From NCBI GenBank assembly GCA_000018565.1, contig CP000875.1, positions 697,199 to 761,198 of the forward strand: a stretch of DNA of 64,000 bases. The letters are read 5' to 3'. Shown here piece by piece: positions 60,183 to 64,000 of the stretch (within the stretch, counting starts at the first letter, position 1; each line of letters begins with the position of its first letter). A program made the translations under genes and the position numbers. Source of the stretch: Herpetosiphon aurantiacus DSM 785. Its GTDB lineage: Bacteria > Chloroflexota > Chloroflexia > Chloroflexales > Herpetosiphonaceae. The notes beneath the pieces are model-generated. The model did no database searches, was not told where the DNA came from, and saw nothing but the letters and a program-made list of their open reading frames with translations.

Positions 60183-61195
60183 CCATTGCCCAACAAATTG
60201 CCTTTGAATATTTCGCGATGGCGCGGGAAGCCACGGCGGGCACGCCTGCCAGTGCGCCCACCCACTATGTCACTGCCAAAGGCCAAGTTGATCCCGAAAT
60301 TGCCCACGACGAGCCGGAAGAATCGCGCGGCACGTTGGCCAAGATCTATCGCTCTGCCGTGGTCAATCGCCAATCCAAATGGAAAGCCAGCGGTGGCCTT
60401 GATCTCGATCTCATCCCCTTTCTGCTCCAGATGATGCACAACGGAGCGCTCACTACGCCAACGACTCCAGCGGGGGCAACGCTGGGGCGCTTGTGGGAAG
60501 CCACCCGCGTGATGACCAGTGCCAATACCAAATTTGCGACGCTCTGGTTTGGCGATCCGAATGTGCAAACCTTTCGCGCCGCGTTTGGTGGGCTGAACAA
60601 TCTCAAACTGACCAGCAATGTCGTGGGCAATGCGGCCACCAAGCTCGATCTCGATGGCTTTGCCCAATTTATGGAAGCCGTCACCACGCCTGCATTGCCT
60701 GCCCAAACCGCTGGCGATCTAGTAATTCCCAGTGACTTAGAGTGCTGGATTGACCAAGGCAGCGATGCGATTGGCACAACCCCCGCGACCTTTCGTGTGA
60801 TTCAGGTCGAGCACACCTTTCAACCGGGGTTAGAACCCGATAAGTCGGCCAGTGGCCCCAGTGGCAACCGCACGTGGAATCGGGTCAATGTGGGGGTGAG
60901 TTCGCCCCAAACCATCCTCACGCTCTACTTTGATGACCTGACCGATTACGACCGCTGGCGCAACGGCGTGCGCTGTAAGGTGCGCGTGCGCCATAACGGC
61001 TCGTTCATCGAGACCGTGGCGGGGAATCCGAGCTATCGCTATCTCGAAGTCGATGGCTATGGGGTGCTCAAAGCGATGACGTGGGGCGCACAGAAGAACG
61101 CTCGCACGATCAAACTCACCTTGGATCACGCCTATGAACCCACGATTGGTAGCGATCTGCGCATCGCCTGCCAAAACACCAAAACCACGGTATAA
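60179..61195 (+). CDS. Major tail tube protein
   Basis: A 338-aa tail structural protein with the tube-protein order: AQQIAFEYFAMAREATAGTPASAPTHYVTAK, a loop with EESRGTLAKIYRSAVVNRQSKWKASGGLDLDLIPFLLQMM, FRAAFGGLNNLKLTSNVVGNAATKLDLDGFAQFMEAV, and a C-terminal half resembling an Ig/beta extension (RTIKLTLDHAYEPTIGSDLRIACQNTK). It starts by ATGA overlap. It stands directly before the frameshifted chaperone pair and tape measure, which fixes its identity by synteny. Longer than minimal tube proteins, so an added domain is likely. Confidence 0.85.
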   Translation: MTIAQQIAFEYFAMAREATAGTPASAPTHYVTAKGQVDPEIAHDEPEESRGTLAKIYRSAVVNRQSKWKASGGLDLDLIPFLLQMMHNGALTTPTTPAGATLGRLWEATRVMTSANTKFATLWFGDPNVQTFRAAFGGLNNLKLTSNVVGNAATKLDLDGFAQFMEAVTTPALPAQTAGDLVIPSDLECWIDQGSDAIGTTPATFRVIQVEHTFQPGLEPDKSASGPSGNRTWNRVNVGVSSPQTILTLYFDDLTDYDRWRNGVRCKVRVRHNGSFIETVAGNPSYRYLEVDGYGVLKAMTWGAQKNARTIKLTLDHAYEPTIGSDLRIACQNTKTTV

Positions 61196-61249
61196 GCCAC
61201 GGTTTTCGCGCAACGTTGATAGATGTTCACTTGTGAAAAGGATGCCTGT

Positions 61250-61633
61250 ATGAGCCGTTTTACCCCAACCACCACCATTGACCTGACCGATGCGGAGGAC
61301 ACGATCACCATGCGCACGGGCTTGACCTATGGCCAACGCGCCGATTATGCCGATGCCTTGATGCAGATTGAGGGTGAGTATGTCACGACCTATCGCCGCC
61401 AGTTGCTGATGCTCGAAGCCACAATCGAGGATTGGTCAGGCCCATCGTTTGATGCCATGCCGCTCACCCGCACCAGCATTGCGGCGCTCGATGCGCGTGA
61501 TCCGCTGGTACAACGGGCCGTGGCCCATGCGGAGGCGGTGATCTACCCAAAGGCCGCACCATTAACGGACGACACCAGCAGTACAGCTTCAGCCACGCCG
61601 AGCAGCTCTACTGGGGTTGGTACGCCCAGCTAA
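61250..61633 (+). CDS. Tail assembly chaperone, G-like product
   Basis: A 127-aa zero-frame product: SRFTPTTTIDLTDAEDTITMRTGLTYGQRADYADALMQI at the N-terminus, a helical middle, and a low-complexity Thr/Ser tail (DDTSSTASATPSSSTGVGTPS). AAAAGGA precedes ATG 61250. It lies between tail tube and tape measure, where lambda-like phages encode gpG. A slippery heptamer within it (61546-61552) leads to the longer GT form. The Ser/Thr tail after the slip site looks noncoding-constrained, as expected where the other frame is the conserved one. Confidence 0.82.
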   Translation: MSRFTPTTTIDLTDAEDTITMRTGLTYGQRADYADALMQIEGEYVTTYRRQLLMLEATIEDWSGPSFDAMPLTRTSIAALDARDPLVQRAVAHAEAVIYPKAAPLTDDTSSTASATPSSSTGVGTPS

Positions 61634-61818
61634 GTGGCGCAGTGGCCACGCGGATCGGTGATTACGATGCTGAGGTGGCCTTAGCCATGCGCTTTGGCTG
61701 GACGTATGAGCAAATTCGCCAGCAACCCGCTGGCTTTATTGATGAATTAATCGCGCGTGCCAATGCGGAAAGCGACTGGCAAGCCGAGGAGCAGGGCCGT
61801 GGCGGAAGAAACGCTTGA
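61250..61818 (+). CDS. Tail assembly chaperone, GT fusion by programmed -1 frameshift
   Basis: Residues 1-101 are read in the zero frame to AAG at 61550-61552. Then a -1 slip on CCCAAAG (61546-61552: C CCA AAG, the X XXY YYZ rule) continues from 61552 as GRTINGRHQQYSFSHAEQLYWGWYA-, followed by LSGAVATRIGDYDAEVALAMRFGWTYEQIRQQPAGF and IDELIARANAESDWQAEEQG, ending at TGA 61816-61818. Total 189 aa. The T frame has no start codon with a ribosome site, yet is clearly protein-like. It overlaps the tape measure GTG by 20 bp. Confidence 0.8.
61546..61552 (+). promoter_or_regulatory. Slippery heptamer CCCAAAG for -1 frameshifting
   Basis: Zero-frame codons TAC-CCA-AAG; both tRNAs can re-pair as CCC-AAA after a -1 slip. 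The -1 frame is open from here to 61815 and encodes the T part of the tail chaperone. Confidence 0.8.
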
Positions 61819-64000
61819 ACTGATTCTCTCCCTCCGCGATGAGGCCACCAGCAAACTTGCCGCTGCTGGTGGCCAGCTTGCGTCCCTGAGCGAGCAATCG
61901 ACCCGCGCCGCTGCGACGGTGCAAACGCTGGCGGATAAATACCGCTTGGCGGGGCAATCCCAAGACCTCGTGGCCAAGTCGATCACCGACCTCACGGGCA
62001 AACAAGCCAAACTCGAAAGCACGATCGAGGCAACCACCCGGGCGCTGGAGCAGGAACGCGCCAAAGCCGATAGCAATGCCACGACTATCGCCACGTTGGA
62101 GCGCTCACTCGATAAATTGCAACAGCAGGCACGATCGACGAGTGATGCGATTGAACGCAAGGTGATCAGTATCGAGAAGGCCAGTGTCAGTATGCGCCAG
62201 CTGGAGCAGCGCACGCTGAGCGCCGCCGATGCCATGCGCCGCGAAGACACTGCCATGACTGAATCGAAAGGCTCGCTTGGTGGTCTCACCGATGGGCTGA
62301 TGGGCGTGGCTAAAGCCTATGTTGGGGTGGAGGCGGTACGCAAGGTGGTGCAGTGGGGCAAGGAAGGAGCGGCGATCGAAGGGGTTGAGGAAGCCTTCGA
62401 CAACCTTGCGCGGAAGTCGGGTACGTCGAGCACTGCCTATCTGGCAGCGCTGAAGCAGGCCAGTGCAGGCACAATCAGCGAAACCAATCTGATGATTGGG
62501 GCCAATAAGGCGGTATTGCTGGCAGGCGATCGCTTGGCCAAGGATGTGCCGAAGCTCTTGGAGATTGCCCGTGCAGCCAGCAAAGCGACAGGCGAAGATA
62601 TCAACTTCATGTTTGATTCGCTGGTCACGGGTCTCGCGCGAAACTCGAAGATGATCATCGACAACTTGGGGATCACGGTCGATGTGGCCAAGGCCAATCA
62701 GGACTATGCCGCGTCACTGGGCAAAACCGTGATGGCCCTGACCGATCAAGAGAAGGCGCTGGCCTTCCAACAGGCGGTGATGCAGAGTGGCCAGCAGATG
62801 ATCAACGATGTCGGCGTGGATGTCGATTCGAATGCGGCCAAAATCGCTCGTGCCGAAGCCCATTTGCAAAACTTTAGCAACAGCCTGAAGGTGCTGGCAG
62901 GCAATATCGTGGGCTTCTTTGCCGAAGGCATTGATGTGCTCGATCGCCTGACCAGTCAAAACTTTACCCTTGCGCAGCGGCTCGATGAGGTGGATTACAA
63001 AGCGATTCAATCGGGAAAGAGCTTTGCCACCTATCGCCAAATCTTGACCGACCTCGATGCCACGGAGGGCATGGTCACCGAGGGCCAATATCACTTGGCC
63101 GAAGCCTTTCTCAACACGGGCATGGATGCGCAGGCGGCGATGGATCGGGTGCGGGGCTTAGGTGATGCGTTTGTGCGCAAAGCTGAGGCTGCCGGACTCT
63201 CCACCACCGCGATTGCCGAGCTGGCGACGCGGGCTGATACCTTGTCCGACAAAAGCGAACGGGCACGCGGGGCGGTCGAAGCCACGACCTTTGCCTTCAG
63301 TGCCGGATCGATTGATGCGACCCTCTACCAGCAGGCGCTCAATGAGATTGAGCAACAGGTGGTGCAGGATGAAATTGAACTGACCCGCTTGGAAGGGGCA
63401 ACCCTGCTCGTTGCCAGTGCCACCCGCGAAGCCACGGTCAGCACGGATGACTTTACCGCAGCGGTCGATGTCCATACCGAGAGCCTGTACGCCAAAATCG
63501 ATGCCACGATCGAAGCCAGTATGGAGCAAGAAACCCTTGCGCTCTTGACCCAAAACGCACGACTGGCTGCCGATGATCATATTGGCGCATTAGCCGCCGA
63601 AACCAGTAGCCTCTACGATCTCGCCGCTGCGGCCCAAACCGCAGGCGATGCGCTGGCCTATAAAGCCCTGATGGAAGGGGTCGCGCAGCTGCCACGCAAT
63701 ACCACCGCTTCGCGCAATGATCTCCGCGCTGAGGGCATCGACCCGCGTGATCAGCGTCAATACAAAGATGCGGTGGCCGATCGGGCACAAGATCTGGTCA
63801 ATCCGGCAGGCGCAGCGGCGCGGCAACGCGAGGCCGAACGCCAAGCGGGAGAGTTCAATCGCCGCAATGCCGAACGGGTGCGCACGGCTCGCAATCCGAC
63901 CCGCCGAAGTGGTGGCGGGAGTGGGAGTGGCAGCCGTGGTCAATCCGCCAGCCAACGCGAAGCCGAGCAACGGATCAAACAGGCCGAGCAGACCGAAGCC
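61799..64000 (+). CDS. Tail tape measure protein (3'-truncated by the window)
   Basis: At least 734 residues, open to the right edge. GTG 61799 follows GAGGAG by 7 bp and overlaps the GT end. It begins VAEETLELILSLRDEATSKLAAAG, then a long coiled coil (about residues 15-155). The globular block NLARKSGTSSTAYLAALKQASAGTISETNLM, FMFDSLVTGLARNSKMIIDNLGITVDVAKANQDYAASLGKTV and LTDQEKALAFQQAVMQSGQQMI is typical of tape measure proteins. Further helices and a Gly/Ser/Arg-rich patch (GGGSGSGSRGQS) near the edge follow. It sets tail length and is threaded inside the tube. The antisense frames over it are shadows. Confidence 0.9.
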   Translation, partial: MAEETLELILSLRDEATSKLAAAGGQLASLSEQSTRAAATVQTLADKYRLAGQSQDLVAKSITDLTGKQAKLESTIEATTRALEQERAKADSNATTIATLERSLDKLQQQARSTSDAIERKVISIEKASVSMRQLEQRTLSAADAMRREDTAMTESKGSLGGLTDGLMGVAKAYVGVEAVRKVVQWGKEGAAIEGVEEAFDNLARKSGTSSTAYLAALKQASAGTISETNLMIGANKAVLLAGDRLAKDVPKLLEIARAASKATGEDINFMFDSLVTGLARNSKMIIDNLGITVDVAKANQDYAASLGKTVMALTDQEKALAFQQAVMQSGQQMINDVGVDVDSNAAKIARAEAHLQNFSNSLKVLAGNIVGFFAEGIDVLDRLTSQNFTLAQRLDEVDYKAIQSGKSFATYRQILTDLDATEGMVTEGQYHLAEAFLNTGMDAQAAMDRVRGLGDAFVRKAEAAGLSTTAIAELATRADTLSDKSERARGAVEATTFAFSAGSIDATLYQQALNEIEQQVVQDEIELTRLEGATLLVASATREATVSTDDFTAAVDVHTESLYAKIDATIEASMEQETLALLTQNARLAADDHIGALAAETSSLYDLAAAAQTAGDALAYKALMEGVAQLPRNTTASRNDLRAEGIDPRDQRQYKDAVADRAQDLVNPAGAAARQREAERQAGEFNRRNAERVRTARNPTRRSGGGSGSGSRGQSASQREAEQRIKQAEQTEA

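Noticed and set aside
61736-63970. Many open frames on the minus strand across the right end
   Set aside because: They are antisense shadows of the tape measure gene, which runs through on the + strand with a good ribosome site.
1-64000. CRISPR arrays, rRNA genes, complete insertion sequences with transposase
   Set aside because: No regularly spaced repeats, rRNA-like sequence or transposase reading frame found on either strand.

Overview
The window is one contig of a moderately GC-balanced bacterial chromosome (by eye about 52% G+C) with strong Shine-Dalgarno sites. I infer a filamentous, heterotrophic Chloroflexota of the Herpetosiphon type. The grounds are an adjacent cyanophycinase/cyanophycin synthetase pair, a CrtI-type carotenoid desaturase, a 7TM hybrid-sensor kinase, DsbA plus VKOR instead of DsbB, and intergenic repeat words that recur in unrelated gaps. 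This is inference from gene content, not a database match.

Host region (1 to about 40.7 kb). In order: the end of a 7TM-PAS-GAF histidine kinase; hutI; a small membrane protein; a WYL regulator; a CrtI-type desaturase; dsbA-like plus vkor; a GNAT; an M50-CBS protease; a membrane/WD40 protein; a TrmA-type RNA methyltransferase; cphB and cphA; rqcH/NFACT; gmk; degV; a GNAT - moxR - DUF58 - GNAT run; a tetR; an MBL hydrolase with pepA; hutU; a PAS-GGDEF-EAL protein; a globin with an apparently frameshifted 5' end; tgt; a FecR-like membrane protein; beta-carbonic anhydrase; a VOC protein; a glycosyltransferase; a DUF2071 protein; and a CobW-type GTPase. hutI and hutU (histidine breakdown) are 25 kb apart. 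cphB/cphA make and break the nitrogen store cyanophycin.

Boundary (40.7 to 41.1 kb). Two tandem tRNA-Asn(GUU) genes stand behind a textbook promoter. Everything to the right reads as an integrated siphovirus-type prophage or prophage-derived island, so the 3' end of the second tRNA gene is the natural attL candidate. The right end lies outside the window.

Lysogeny and accessory part (41.3 to 50.8 kb). Two Xre-type repressors; a very AT-rich membrane/coiled-coil gene flanked by two inverted copies of a 150-bp MITE-like element; a repressor-controlled early promoter lying inside a 17-bp-arm inverted repeat; three small early genes; a GC-rich methyltransferase; a tyrosine integrase; two secreted-protein genes (a beta-propeller-like repeat protein and a Calx-beta protein); and the tail of a Gp37/Gp68-type phage gene. 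A 33-bp copy of the integrase 3' end is repeated 1.8 kb downstream, so direct repeats bracket one secreted-protein gene.

Late operon (50.8 kb to the end). A consensus promoter is followed within about 20 bp by an intrinsic terminator, and a second terminator follows the first gene. This resembles the lambda PR'-tR' arrangement and implies antitermination. Then come a putative membrane protein, an LLH-type holin, an amidase endolysin, an HTH protein, terminase small and large subunits, portal, a scaffold-like protein, major capsid, small connector proteins, an HK97-gp10-like protein, a tail terminator candidate, the tail tube, a G/GT tail chaperone pair with a perfect CCCAAAG slippery heptamer for -1 frameshifting, and the start of the tape measure protein, which runs off the right edge.
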